From an uncultured Ruminococcus sp. (GTDB lineage Bacteria; Bacillota; Clostridia; Oscillospirales; Acutalibacteraceae): DNA of 64,000 nucleotides. The notes beneath the pieces are model-generated. The model searched no databases, was not told where the DNA came from, and saw nothing but the letters and a program-made list of their open reading frames with translations. The stretch is from contig CACYSI010000010.1 in assembly GCA_902776975.1 (NCBI GenBank), positions 1 through 64,000 of the forward strand. The letters are read 5' to 3'. Numbering within the stretch: the first letter of the stretch is position 1; each line of letters starts with the position of its first letter. Below, one piece after another: positions 51,282 to 59,314 of this stretch. A program made the position numbers and the translations under genes.

Positions 51282-52394
51282 ATGGCAAGCAACAGAATAT
51301 TAGGACTCATCTTCGCTAACACCAACGAAAAGCACCTTCCCGAGCTTACCGCTTATCGCTCCACAGGCTCGGTACCCTTCGGCGGAAAATATCGTCTGAT
51401 AGACTTCCCTCTCTCAAATATGTCAAACTCAGGCATCAATAACATCGGCATTGTCGCTAAATCGAACTTCATGTCCCTTATGGATCATGTAGGCTCCGGC
51501 TCCGCGTGGGATCTAGCCCGCCGCAGAAGCGGTCTGAGCATACTGCCTCCTTACGGCGAGCACAGCTTTGCTACTCTGGTAGAGACTATCTTCAATCTCC
51601 ACGGCTATATCGAGCACGGCGACGAGGACTATGTGCTCATCTCCCCGTCTGACTGCGTCCACAACATGGACTACAGCAAGGTGCTCAGATTTGCCGAGAA
51701 GAATCACTCCGACATAACTTTTGTATATATAAAGAAAGCTGTCAAAGAGATCACCGACGACTTCCGCTGCATACTCGACGTTGACAGCGACGGTAAGGTC
51801 ACCAAGATCATGGCTTCGCCCGTAGACGACAGCGAGTGCTGCCTCGATATCGGCGTGATGCTGATGAAGAAGACCGTGCTGATGGCTCTGGTACGTCAGG
51901 CTATGTCCGAGTCAAAGTACAGCTTTGTACGCGATGTACTGCAAAAATCTCTTGACAGACACAGAGTCTACGCTTATGAGCTCACGGGCTACTGCGAGAT
52001 CATAAGCTCAGTCAAGACATACTATGACGCCAACATGAAGATCATGGACCGCGATACAAGATACAAACTCTTTGATATCCGCAGACCTATCTATACCAAG
52101 GTTCGCGACGACGCTCCCTCACGCTACGGTCTTGACTGTAACGTAAAGAACTCGCTGATAGCTCAGGGCTGTGTCATCAACGGCATCGTAGAGAACTCGA
52201 TCATCAGCAAGGGCGTATATATCGGTCACGGCGCCGCGATAAAGAACTGCATCGTTATGCAGGACTGCATAATCGGCGACAAGGCTGAGCTGGTCAACTT
52301 AGTAGTAGACAAGGATGTAAACGTGAGCCGCTCATCAAAGCTGCAGGGCACACAGAACTATCCCATGTATATCGCTAAGCGTTCAATCGTATAA
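51282..52394 (+). CDS. glgD: GlgD, regulatory subunit of ADP-glucose pyrophosphorylase
   Basis: About 370 residues, homologous to GlgC over its full length (PFGGKYRLIDFPLSNMSNSG, VLISPSDCVHNMDYSKV and a C-terminal beta helix). It has LIFANTNEKHLPELT where GlgC has the glycine-rich nucleotide loop. That loss fits the accepted role of GlgD as a non- or weakly catalytic partner that raises GlgC activity. ATG 51282 is preferred to GTG 51276 from GGAGG spacing. It lies between glgC and glgA in one operon. Confidence 0.92.
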   Translation: MASNRILGLIFANTNEKHLPELTAYRSTGSVPFGGKYRLIDFPLSNMSNSGINNIGIVAKSNFMSLMDHVGSGSAWDLARRRSGLSILPPYGEHSFATLVETIFNLHGYIEHGDEDYVLISPSDCVHNMDYSKVLRFAEKNHSDITFVYIKKAVKEITDDFRCILDVDSDGKVTKIMASPVDDSECCLDIGVMLMKKTVLMALVRQAMSESKYSFVRDVLQKSLDRHRVYAYELTGYCEIISSVKTYYDANMKIMDRDTRYKLFDIRRPIYTKVRDDAPSRYGLDCNVKNSLIAQGCVINGIVENSIISKGVYIGHGAAIKNCIVMQDCIIGDKAELVNLVVDKDVNVSRSSKLQGTQNYPMYIAKRSIV

Positions 52395-52414
52395 TATTTA
52401 GGAGGTATATAGAT

Positions 52415-53842
52415 ATGAGAATACTTTACTGCGCGAGTGAAGCCAACCCGTTCGCGGGCAGCGGCGGACTCGCAGACGTAGCGGGCTCTCTGCCCCATAC
52501 CGTGTGCCGCAAAGGTCACGACTGCCGTATAGTAATGCCTCTGTACGGTACTATCCCCTACGAGCTCAAGTGTCAGATGAACTTCATCACAAACTTCACC
52601 GTGCCCGTAGCGTGGAGACATCAGTACTGCGGTCTGTTCTGGGCTCGCTGGAACGACTGCACCTACTACTTCATCGACAACGAGTATTACTTCAAGAGAG
52701 ATAAGCTCTACGGCTTCTATGATGACGCTGAGCGCTTCGCGTTCTTCTCAAGAGCTATCCTTGAGATGCTCCCCTATATCGACTTCCATCCCGATCTCAT
52801 CCACACCAACGACTGGCAGACAGCTCTGGTGCCCGTATACTACTATCTGTTCTACTCTAAGAATCCGTGGTACTACAACATCAAGTCGCTGTTCACTATC
52901 CACAACATCCAGTATCAGGGCAAGTACGGCTGGGAGGTCAACACCGAGTGCGTAGGCATCCCGCCAACAGAGACAAAGATCCTCGAGATGGACGGCAAGC
53001 TGAACATGATGAAGGGCGCTATCTTCTGCTCTACCCGTGTCAACACCGTATCCCCCACCTACGCTCTCGAGATCAAGGATCCTTGGTACAGCCACGGTCT
53101 GCATCACGCTCTCAACGCCAACCACTATAAGCTCTGCGGTATTCTCAACGGTATAGATCAGGCAAGCTATGATCCCGCAACCGACTATCAGCTCTACTGC
53201 AACTATACTAAAGAGGATATGAGCGGCAAGGGCGAGTGCAAGCGCAGATTGCAGGAGCGCTTGGGTCTTGAACAGAACTGGTCTATCCCGATCGTAGCTA
53301 TGGTCACCCGTATGGTAGCTCATAAGGGTCTCGACCTTGTGCGCGGCGGTCTGCCCGATCTGCTGAACAACAACAATATGCAGTTCGTCATCCTCGGCTC
53401 GGGCGATGAGGAGTATGAGAACTTCTTCCGCGATATGCAGTGGTTCTATCCGGGTCGCGTCGTCACCTGCCATGGATTTGTACCCGAGCTTGCCCGCAAG
53501 ATCTACTCCGGCGCGGATATCTTCCTGATGCCCAGTAAGCAGGAGCCCTGCGGTCTGTCTCAGATGATAGCTCTTCGCTACGGTACTATCCCGGTAGTAC
53601 GCGAGGTAGGCGGACTTAAGGACAGCGTATTTGACAGCGCCGATAACTACGGCAACGGTTTTACCTTCCGCAACTATGATATCGCCGATATGTGCAACGC
53701 CGTTAAGCGCGCTCTGGCAGGTATCCAGGACAACGAGGGCTGGCATCAGCTGATGTGGCGCGCTATGATGAGCGATAACAGCTGGGAGCGCTCCGCTCAG
53801 GATTACATCAACGTTTACGAAGATACGATGAACTGGCTCTGA
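52415..53842 (+). CDS. glgA: Glycogen synthase (ADP-glucose type, GT5)
   Basis: Elongates glycogen from ADP-glucose. The 475 residues show two Rossmann domains. The N-terminal strand reads CASEANPFAGSGGLADVAGS; the common KTGGL Lys at position 15 is Gly here. IHTNDWQTALVPVYYYL, TIHNIQYQGKYGW and the acceptor motif PSKQEPCGLSQMIALRYGTI are typical of GT5. AGGAGG precedes the start. Last gene of glgBCDA, with a strong terminator 120 bases on. Confidence 0.95.
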   Translation: MRILYCASEANPFAGSGGLADVAGSLPHTVCRKGHDCRIVMPLYGTIPYELKCQMNFITNFTVPVAWRHQYCGLFWARWNDCTYYFIDNEYYFKRDKLYGFYDDAERFAFFSRAILEMLPYIDFHPDLIHTNDWQTALVPVYYYLFYSKNPWYYNIKSLFTIHNIQYQGKYGWEVNTECVGIPPTETKILEMDGKLNMMKGAIFCSTRVNTVSPTYALEIKDPWYSHGLHHALNANHYKLCGILNGIDQASYDPATDYQLYCNYTKEDMSGKGECKRRLQERLGLEQNWSIPIVAMVTRMVAHKGLDLVRGGLPDLLNNNNMQFVILGSGDEEYENFFRDMQWFYPGRVVTCHGFVPELARKIYSGADIFLMPSKQEPCGLSQMIALRYGTIPVVREVGGLKDSVFDSADNYGNGFTFRNYDIADMCNAVKRALAGIQDNEGWHQLMWRAMMSDNSWERSAQDYINVYEDTMNWL

Positions 53843-53960
53843 TGCGCTTACCCGCGGGTCTTTATCCCGCATATTGAAAAGTGTCATTTGACAATGCCGT
53901 CATCAACGGTTAGCCAAACGTAAATGTTGAATAAATCAACCGAATAACTGTTTCAAACTT

Positions 53961-53998
53961 AAACCGCCGCTTCGGAGATCCGAGGCGGCGGTATTTTG
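53961..53998 (+). terminator. Terminator of the glg operon
   Basis: ACCGCCGCTTCGGA pairs with TCCGAGGCGGCGGT with one mismatch and is followed by ATTTTG. It may also serve the convergent HAD gene. Confidence 0.85.
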
Positions 53999-54007
53999 CG
54001 CAGTTCG

Positions 54008-54652
54008 TTATCGGTTTTTATCAAGGTAATCCTTGACTTCTATAAGAGACGGAAGTACGACCTCGGCGAGTCCTCTGATCTCATCATCGGGCTGCAGTAT
54101 ATCAGGCACCATGATCGGATGCGCTCCGGATGCGTGAGCGGCGCGGATACCGTTGTAGCTGTCCTCTATGATGTAGCAGGTCGAAGGATCGACGCCTAAT
54201 CTCTGAGCGGCTGTGATAAATATCTCGGGATGCGGCTTGCTGTGGCTTACCATATCGCCGCAGACTATCTGATCAAAGTAATCGATCAAGCCTGCGTGCC
54301 CGAGAGATTTGCGAACACTGACCTCTCTGGTCGAGGACGCCAGCGCGACACGCGCGCCTGTTTCTCTCAGCCAATCGAAAAGCTCAAATACACCCGGCTT
54401 GATCTCATACTCAGATTTGTTCAGCTCCTGCTGTACATCCTCGCGGTAGCTGTCATAGTCAAACTCATGTCCGACATAAGAAAAGAAAATCTCCTTTGTC
54501 CTTTGACGGGTAACGCCGATACTGTCCATGCAGGCGCGGTGCACTATCTCAAAATCATTCATCCCGTACTTCGGCGCGAGCTTTTTGTACGCGTTTATGT
54601 ACGCTCTCTCAGAGTCAAAAATGACTCCGTCCATATCAAAAATAACATTCAT
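54008..54652 (-). CDS. HAD-family phosphatase/phosphomutase
   Basis: 214 residues of HAD subfamily IA (beta-phosphoglucomutase/phosphatase-like). Motif I is FDMDGVIFDSERAY, motif II is in VALASSTRE, motif III is K in SHSKPHPEIF and motif IV is CYIIEDSYNGIRAA. An alpha-helical cap lies between motifs I and II. Substrate cannot be assigned; a role in sugar-phosphate handling next to glycogen genes is possible but not shown. GGAAGTGTTTGT precedes the start. It is convergent with the glg operon. Confidence 0.88.
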   Translation of the reverse strand: MNVIFDMDGVIFDSERAYINAYKKLAPKYGMNDFEIVHRACMDSIGVTRQRTKEIFFSYVGHEFDYDSYREDVQQELNKSEYEIKPGVFELFDWLRETGARVALASSTREVSVRKSLGHAGLIDYFDQIVCGDMVSHSKPHPEIFITAAQRLGVDPSTCYIIEDSYNGIRAAHASGAHPIMVPDILQPDDEIRGLAEVVLPSLIEVKDYLDKNR

Positions 54653-54718
54653 ACAAACACTTCCAAAACCATAATACCTGTATTATAGCTCAATCTAAAA
54701 GAAAATTCAACAAAAGTC

Positions 54719-54750
54719 TTGACATACAGCCTTAAGAGGAGTAATATAAT
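54719..54750 (+). promoter_or_regulatory. Promoter of the ArsR/P-ATPase operon
   Basis: TTGACA (54719-54724) is followed by TAATAT (54742-54747, 17-base spacer) or TATAAT (54745-54750, 20-base spacer). The operator at 54754 lies just downstream. Confidence 0.65.
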
Positions 54751-54753
54751 GAT

Positions 54754-54779
54754 AACATATGAATTATTGTTCATATGTT
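54754..54779 (+). promoter_or_regulatory. ArsR-type operator
   Basis: AACATATGAA-TTATTG-TTCATATGTT is a perfect inverted repeat with 10-base arms, the size and AT-rich sequence typical of CadC/SmtB/CzrA operators. It lies between the -10 box and the arsR start, so the metal-free repressor would block the operon. Confidence 0.8.
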
Positions 54780-54808
54780 CAAGTGTTTAATAATCATAGG
54801 AGGCTGTT

Positions 54809-55141
54809 ATGGCTCACGAAGATCATAAGGACATAGTCGCCAAGATAAAAGCTACCATGCCGAGCGCCGACACGCTGTTCGACCTCGCTGATTTCTTCAA
54901 GGTTTTCGGCGACTCCACCCGCATACGCATCATGTGCGCGCTGTTTGAGCAGGAACTGAGCGTATGCTGTATCGCCGATATCGTAGGCATGGAGCAGAGC
55001 ACCGTATCGCATCAGCTACGAGTGCTGAGGCAGGAGAATCTGGTCAAGGTACGCAGAGAGGGCAAGCAGAGCTACTACTCACTCGAGGATGAGCATATAC
55101 AAAAGATCTTTGAGATGGGTCTTGAGCATATACTTGAGTAA
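54809..55141 (+). CDS. ArsR-family metal-responsive repressor
   Basis: 110 residues with a winged helix domain: FKVFGDSTRIRIMCALFEQELSVC-type start (seen as FGDSTRIRIMCALFEQELS), then CCIADIVGMEQSTVSHQLRVL as recognition helix and VRREGKQSYYSLEDEHI as wing. The Cys pair in LSVCCIADI lies at the alpha-3N position used by CadC/ArsR for metal binding. AGGAGG precedes the start. A perfect operator lies upstream and the efflux ATPase gene 39 bases downstream, so it most likely controls that pump in response to Zn, Cd or Pb. Confidence 0.9.
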   Translation: MAHEDHKDIVAKIKATMPSADTLFDLADFFKVFGDSTRIRIMCALFEQELSVCCIADIVGMEQSTVSHQLRVLRQENLVKVRREGKQSYYSLEDEHIQKIFEMGLEHILE

Positions 55142-55180
55142 ACTCAGATTGATTTAATGATCCCGAAAAGAAGTGATACT

Positions 55181-57334
55181 ATGAAGCACGAATTCATACT
55201 CGAAGGGCTGCACTGCGCCAACTGCGCCGCAAAAATAGAAAACAAGCTCGCCAAAACTCCCGGCTTTGGCGAGGTAAGCTACAGCTTTGCTACCTCCGAG
55301 CTTGAGATACACTCAGATCAGGAGGATATCCGCGACAAGGTGCAGAGCATCGTAGACTCTGTAGAGAGCGGCGTCACCGTAGTGATAAAGGATGAGCATC
55401 ATGAACATCACCACGAGCATCATCACGGAGAATGTCACGACGGCTGCTGCGACCATGAGCACGTACATCATCATGAGCATGGTCACGGTCACGAACACGG
55501 TCACGAACACGGTCATGAACACGGTCACGATGAGAAAAATCGCATAAAGTTGATACTGCTGATCATCTCAGCCGTACTTTTCGTTGCGGCGTTCATCCTG
55601 CATCATTTTACGTCCGTCAACGAGCTTATATGCAACATCCTGAGCGTGATCTCGGCGATCCTCGCGGGCTACGATGTAGTTATCGAGGGCGTCAGATCGG
55701 TGATAAAGCGCAGGATAGATGAGACTACACTGATGACTGTAGCCGTGGTCGCAGCTATGATATTAGGCGAGTTTGTCGAAGCCGCAGCTGTAATGGTGCT
55801 GTTCGGCATAGGCGAATACTTAGAGGATAAGGCGGTAGAAAAATCCCGCCGAGATATACGCCGCCTCGCCGATATACGCCCCGATAAGGCTGTGATATAT
55901 GATAACGGAGCAGTACGCGAGGTACGCGCCGAAGAAGTTGAGATAGGCACAGTCTTACAGATATCTCCGCATACGCGTGTGCCGCTCGACGGCGTCATCA
56001 CCGAGGGCAGCACCACCGTAGACGCATCATCGCTCACGGGCGAATCCGAACCTGTATTCGCCGCCGAGGGCACTGAGCTGCTCAGCGGCATGATGAACAA
56101 CGACAGCGCCGTACTGATGCGCGTAACTAAAGAATACTCTGACAGCGCCGCTACGAGGATAGTCAAGCTCGTAGAAGAGAGCGCTAAGAACAAGGGCAGC
56201 CGGGAAAAGCTGATAACCCGCTTCGCGGCGATATATACGCCTGTGATGATAGGCTTGGCTGTCGCGATAGCGGTCATCCCCTCTCTGATAACCGGGGACT
56301 GGGCAGGCTGGATACACAAGGCTCTGGTGTGCCTGGTGGCATCATGCCCCTGCTCTATCGTCATATCGGTACCTCTCTCCTACTACGCCGGTATAGGCGC
56401 GGCAGGCAAGGCGGGCGCGCTGATAAAGGGCGGCAGATTTGTAGAGGCACTCGCATCTGTCAAGGCTATGGCTCTGGATAAGACAGGCACTCTGACAGAC
56501 AGCAAGATGACAGTAGACGAGATAGTACCGTCAGACGGATATACCGCCGTCGAGGTAGCGAGACTCGCCGCGGCTGCGGAGGCGAGATCGGAGCATCCGG
56601 TAGCAAACGCTCTGAGAACCTACTGTGACGAGCATGATATTTCTGTAAAAGAATTAAATAGCCACACTGAGATCAGAGGCTACGGCGTGAGCGCGGTAAG
56701 CGGCGGCGACACAGTGACCGTATGCCGCTCAGACAGAGAACGAGGTACTTCGGTACGAGTCAACGATAAGGAGATCGGCGTGATCACCTTCACCGAAAAC
56801 GTAAGACCGGAGGCGGCTAAGGCTCTCAAAGAGCTGAAAGATCTCGGTATACAGCGTATAGCGATGCTATCGGGCGACAAACCCGATGCCTGTGAGAGGG
56901 CGGCGCAGTCTCTGCCCATAGACGAGGTACACGGATCTCTGCTGCCCGAGGACAAGGTGAAGACAGTAGGCGATCTCATGGATAAGTACGGCTCATGCTG
57001 CTTTGTAGGCGACGGCATCAATGATGCTCCCGTACTGAGCCAAGCTGACTGCGGAGTGGCTATGGGACTCGGCTCAGAGGCGGCTATAGAGGCTGCCGAT
57101 ATGGTACTCAGCTCAGGCACTCTCTCATCTCTGCCTAAAGCTGTGCGTATATCACGTTCTACGGTGGGTACCGTCAAAGCAAATATCATATTCTCTCTGC
57201 TGGTTAAAGCCGCTATCATAATACTCGCCGTGCTGAACATAGCTCCGCTGTGGCTGGCTGTGATCGCTGATACGGGCGTATGCCTCCTGTGCGTACTCAA
57301 CGCTGTAAGGCTGATAGCCCGCAGACAGCGCTGA
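55181..57334 (+). CDS. Heavy-metal P1B-type ATPase (Zn/Cd/Pb type) with His-rich N-terminus
   Basis: Exports metal ions at the cost of ATP. About 717 residues: an HMA domain with GLHCANCAAKIE, then a His-rich stretch about 70-125 with HGHEH repeats, eight membrane helices with CPC near residue 389 (ASCPCSIV), D433KTGT phosphorylation site and GDGINDAPVLS hinge. CPC plus His-rich tail fits the CadA/ZntA group. The start at 55181 (MKHEFIL) has AAGAAGTGAT upstream. The first in-frame ATG at 55157 does not. It is cotranscribed with the arsR gene. Confidence 0.93.
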   Translation: MKHEFILEGLHCANCAAKIENKLAKTPGFGEVSYSFATSELEIHSDQEDIRDKVQSIVDSVESGVTVVIKDEHHEHHHEHHHGECHDGCCDHEHVHHHEHGHGHEHGHEHGHEHGHDEKNRIKLILLIISAVLFVAAFILHHFTSVNELICNILSVISAILAGYDVVIEGVRSVIKRRIDETTLMTVAVVAAMILGEFVEAAAVMVLFGIGEYLEDKAVEKSRRDIRRLADIRPDKAVIYDNGAVREVRAEEVEIGTVLQISPHTRVPLDGVITEGSTTVDASSLTGESEPVFAAEGTELLSGMMNNDSAVLMRVTKEYSDSAATRIVKLVEESAKNKGSREKLITRFAAIYTPVMIGLAVAIAVIPSLITGDWAGWIHKALVCLVASCPCSIVISVPLSYYAGIGAAGKAGALIKGGRFVEALASVKAMALDKTGTLTDSKMTVDEIVPSDGYTAVEVARLAAAAEARSEHPVANALRTYCDEHDISVKELNSHTEIRGYGVSAVSGGDTVTVCRSDRERGTSVRVNDKEIGVITFTENVRPEAAKALKELKDLGIQRIAMLSGDKPDACERAAQSLPIDEVHGSLLPEDKVKTVGDLMDKYGSCCFVGDGINDAPVLSQADCGVAMGLGSEAAIEAADMVLSSGTLSSLPKAVRISRSTVGTVKANIIFSLLVKAAIIILAVLNIAPLWLAVIADTGVCLLCVLNAVRLIARRQR
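55393..55530 (+). repeat. In-gene His-codon repeats
   Basis: CATCAT/CATGAA runs and a 12-base tandem unit GGTCACGAACAC repeated about four times near 55483-55527. They encode the His-rich metal-binding tail of the ATPase. Slippage here could change repeat number. Confidence 0.8.
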
Positions 57335-57352
57335 ACGATAACATATAATGAT

Positions 57353-57397
57353 ATTGACAATCCCGCCCTTTTGCGTTACGATTAAGGGCGGGATCAA
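57353..57397 (+). terminator. Terminator of the arsR-ATPase operon
   Basis: ATTGACAATCCCGCCCTT pairs with AAGGGCGGGATCAAT across a 13-base loop, with a short A/T tail. Confidence 0.7.
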
Positions 57398-57416
57398 TAC
57401 TGTTATCCGAAAAAAC

Positions 57417-57480
57417 CACAAACCACCAACTAATAACTAACAACCACCAACTACCAACCAATAACTACCAACTAAAACGC
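57417..57480. repeat. AC-rich simple repeat tract
   Basis: A 60-base stretch made of the words ACCAACTA, ACCACCAA and AATAACTA, with almost no G. It lies just before the ribosome site of the next gene. Confidence 0.6.
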
Positions 57481-57496
57481 ATCCGAGGTCGGTCAT

Positions 57497-59083
57497 ATGA
57501 AAACCAATACCGATGCGGCTAAGCAAAACAACGCTTCAGCCGGCAACAAATACACTGTATCAAACTCTCTGGTAACCTACTATCTGTTGATAATGTTCGG
57601 ATTTTTCCCGCTGTTTCTCACCGACAGATACGCGCACGCGAGAGTAGACAAATACTGGCTGTACATGATACTGACAGGCGTGCTGACGATATCCGTAGCC
57701 GTATGCGCCCTGATAAACCGCTCCGAGGCTAAACGGGTCGGAGAGCGATCATATCTCGTCATGCCGCTGACAAGCGCTGATATACTCATGCTGTGCTTCT
57801 GGGGATTCGCAGCGGTATCCACTGTTTTTTCAGCTCATTTTTCTGACGCTGTGACGGGAGGATCGGCTCGCAATAACGGCCTGCTGCTGCTCACGGCGTA
57901 TATGCTGATGTACTTTGTACTGACAAGGCACTATCGCTACAAGAGCTACGCTATAGCTGTATATCTGATAGTATCGAGCATCGTCGCTCTGCTGACCGTA
58001 CTCAACTTTTACTACATAGACCCGCTCGGTATGCTCAAAGGCTATGACGAGGCTACGATAAACGATTTTGGCTCTACCATAGGCAACAAAAACATCATAG
58101 CTACCTTCATGTGCCTCTTCCTGCCTGTCAGCATGATGGGCTTTGCGCTTGCCGAAAACAAGGTGAACCGCGTCATCAGCGCGGTATCTATAGTCTTTGC
58201 GTATACGGGACTGATTTGCGCAGACTCGACCTCAGATATCTTCGGACTGGTCGTTATCATCCCTGTGATGCTGATACTATGCGCGCGCAGCTATACTTAT
58301 CTCAGAAGATATATGCTCGCTTTGACGATCATGTTCGCCTCGGGCAAGCTGCTGCACCTCATCTCGCTCGCCCTGGGAGATAACAACAAGGGCTTTGAGT
58401 TCATGCAGGAGTTTTTACTGCACAGCCCCGTGATGTACGCTCCGATCATCGTTTGCGGTCTGCTGTATATCACGTTGAAGGTACTCGACAGCAAGCTGAG
58501 CGGATCATATAAGCCCAAGGCGGTTCAGATCACCTTAGGTGTTATCTTCGGCGTAGCAGCCGCCGCTGTGATCGGCTTATTCATATACTACAGCGCGGTG
58601 GATAAAGAGACCGATCTCGGTAATTTTGAAAAGATACTGCGCTTTTCTGACAGATGGGGCACACATCGTGGCTTTATGTGGAGAGTGAGTATAGAAGAAT
58701 ACCGAAAGTTCAATATCTTCAATCTGCTTTTCGGCTCGGGCCCCGATACGGCGTACTTTGTACTCACACCGCATTTTGAAGAGCTGCTGGATCGCTTCGG
58801 CGACGCGTCTACCGACTGCGCTCATAACGAGTATATCAACTATCTGCTGACTCAGGGCGCGCTGGGACTGGCGGCGTATCTCGGGTTTATGGGCGCGATC
58901 ATAATCAGAGGTATCAAAGCGGCCAAGAAGAATCCTATGACACTGATCTTCGTAAGCTCAGTGATCTGCTATCTCGCTCAGGCTACGGTGAATCTGTACA
59001 ATCCCATCGTCACGCCGATACTGTTCATCTTCGCGTCTCTCGCCGAGGCTCTTAGCAGACAAGAGCTGTTGTCAAAAGATTGA
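57497..59083 (+). CDS. O-antigen ligase/Wzy-like membrane protein
   Basis: 528 residues with about 11-12 membrane helices. A Wzy_C pattern is seen in the C-terminal half (DCAHNEYINYLLTQGALG), with a large loop before it containing FSDRWGTHRGFMWRVSIEEY. Such proteins join or polymerise glycan chains for cell-surface polymers such as teichuronic or capsular material. No polymer cluster is in view, so the substrate is unknown. The start has GAGGTCGGTCAT upstream. Monocistronic, following an AC-rich tract. Confidence 0.82.
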   Translation: MKTNTDAAKQNNASAGNKYTVSNSLVTYYLLIMFGFFPLFLTDRYAHARVDKYWLYMILTGVLTISVAVCALINRSEAKRVGERSYLVMPLTSADILMLCFWGFAAVSTVFSAHFSDAVTGGSARNNGLLLLTAYMLMYFVLTRHYRYKSYAIAVYLIVSSIVALLTVLNFYYIDPLGMLKGYDEATINDFGSTIGNKNIIATFMCLFLPVSMMGFALAENKVNRVISAVSIVFAYTGLICADSTSDIFGLVVIIPVMLILCARSYTYLRRYMLALTIMFASGKLLHLISLALGDNNKGFEFMQEFLLHSPVMYAPIIVCGLLYITLKVLDSKLSGSYKPKAVQITLGVIFGVAAAAVIGLFIYYSAVDKETDLGNFEKILRFSDRWGTHRGFMWRVSIEEYRKFNIFNLLFGSGPDTAYFVLTPHFEELLDRFGDASTDCAHNEYINYLLTQGALGLAAYLGFMGAIIIRGIKAAKKNPMTLIFVSSVICYLAQATVNLYNPIVTPILFIFASLAEALSRQELLSKD

Positions 59084-59199
59084 ATAAACTTATCCGGTGA
59101 AAGCACTGAAACGTCCGCCGGACACTTTACCCTCGCTATGCTCGGGCGGGGTATTAGCCTAAAAGGATAAATCCTTCCCTACGGGCTCTTGCGCTGCAA

Positions 59200-59226
59200 G
59201 CAGCGGGGTATGCCCCTCGCAATGAC
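59200..59226. repeat. Short palindromic intergenic repeat, copy 3 (partial)
   Basis: GCGGGGTATGCCCC-TCGCAATGAC matches the right half of the repeats at 9951 and 14869. The left half is replaced by other sequence containing TCCTTCCCTACGGG, a box like those in the rnmV insert. Confidence 0.6.
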
Positions 59227-59257
59227 TATTTTAAATAAAAAGCTCTGATATAGACTA

Positions 59258-59300
59258 AGGCGGTCGGTATCCAAAAACGGATACTCAGACCGCCTGTTTC
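59258..59300. terminator. Bidirectional terminator
   Basis: AGGCGGTC-GGTATCC pairs with GGATACTCA-GACCGCCT around AAAAAC. It separates the membrane-protein gene from the convergent dockerin gene. Confidence 0.8.
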
Positions 59301-59314
59301 TGTTTTATACGGTT

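Noticed and set aside
52748..53887. Long minus-strand open frame of about 379 codons opposite glgA
   Set aside because: It is an antisense shadow from the strongly biased codon use of glgA; it has no ribosome site and no family resemblance.
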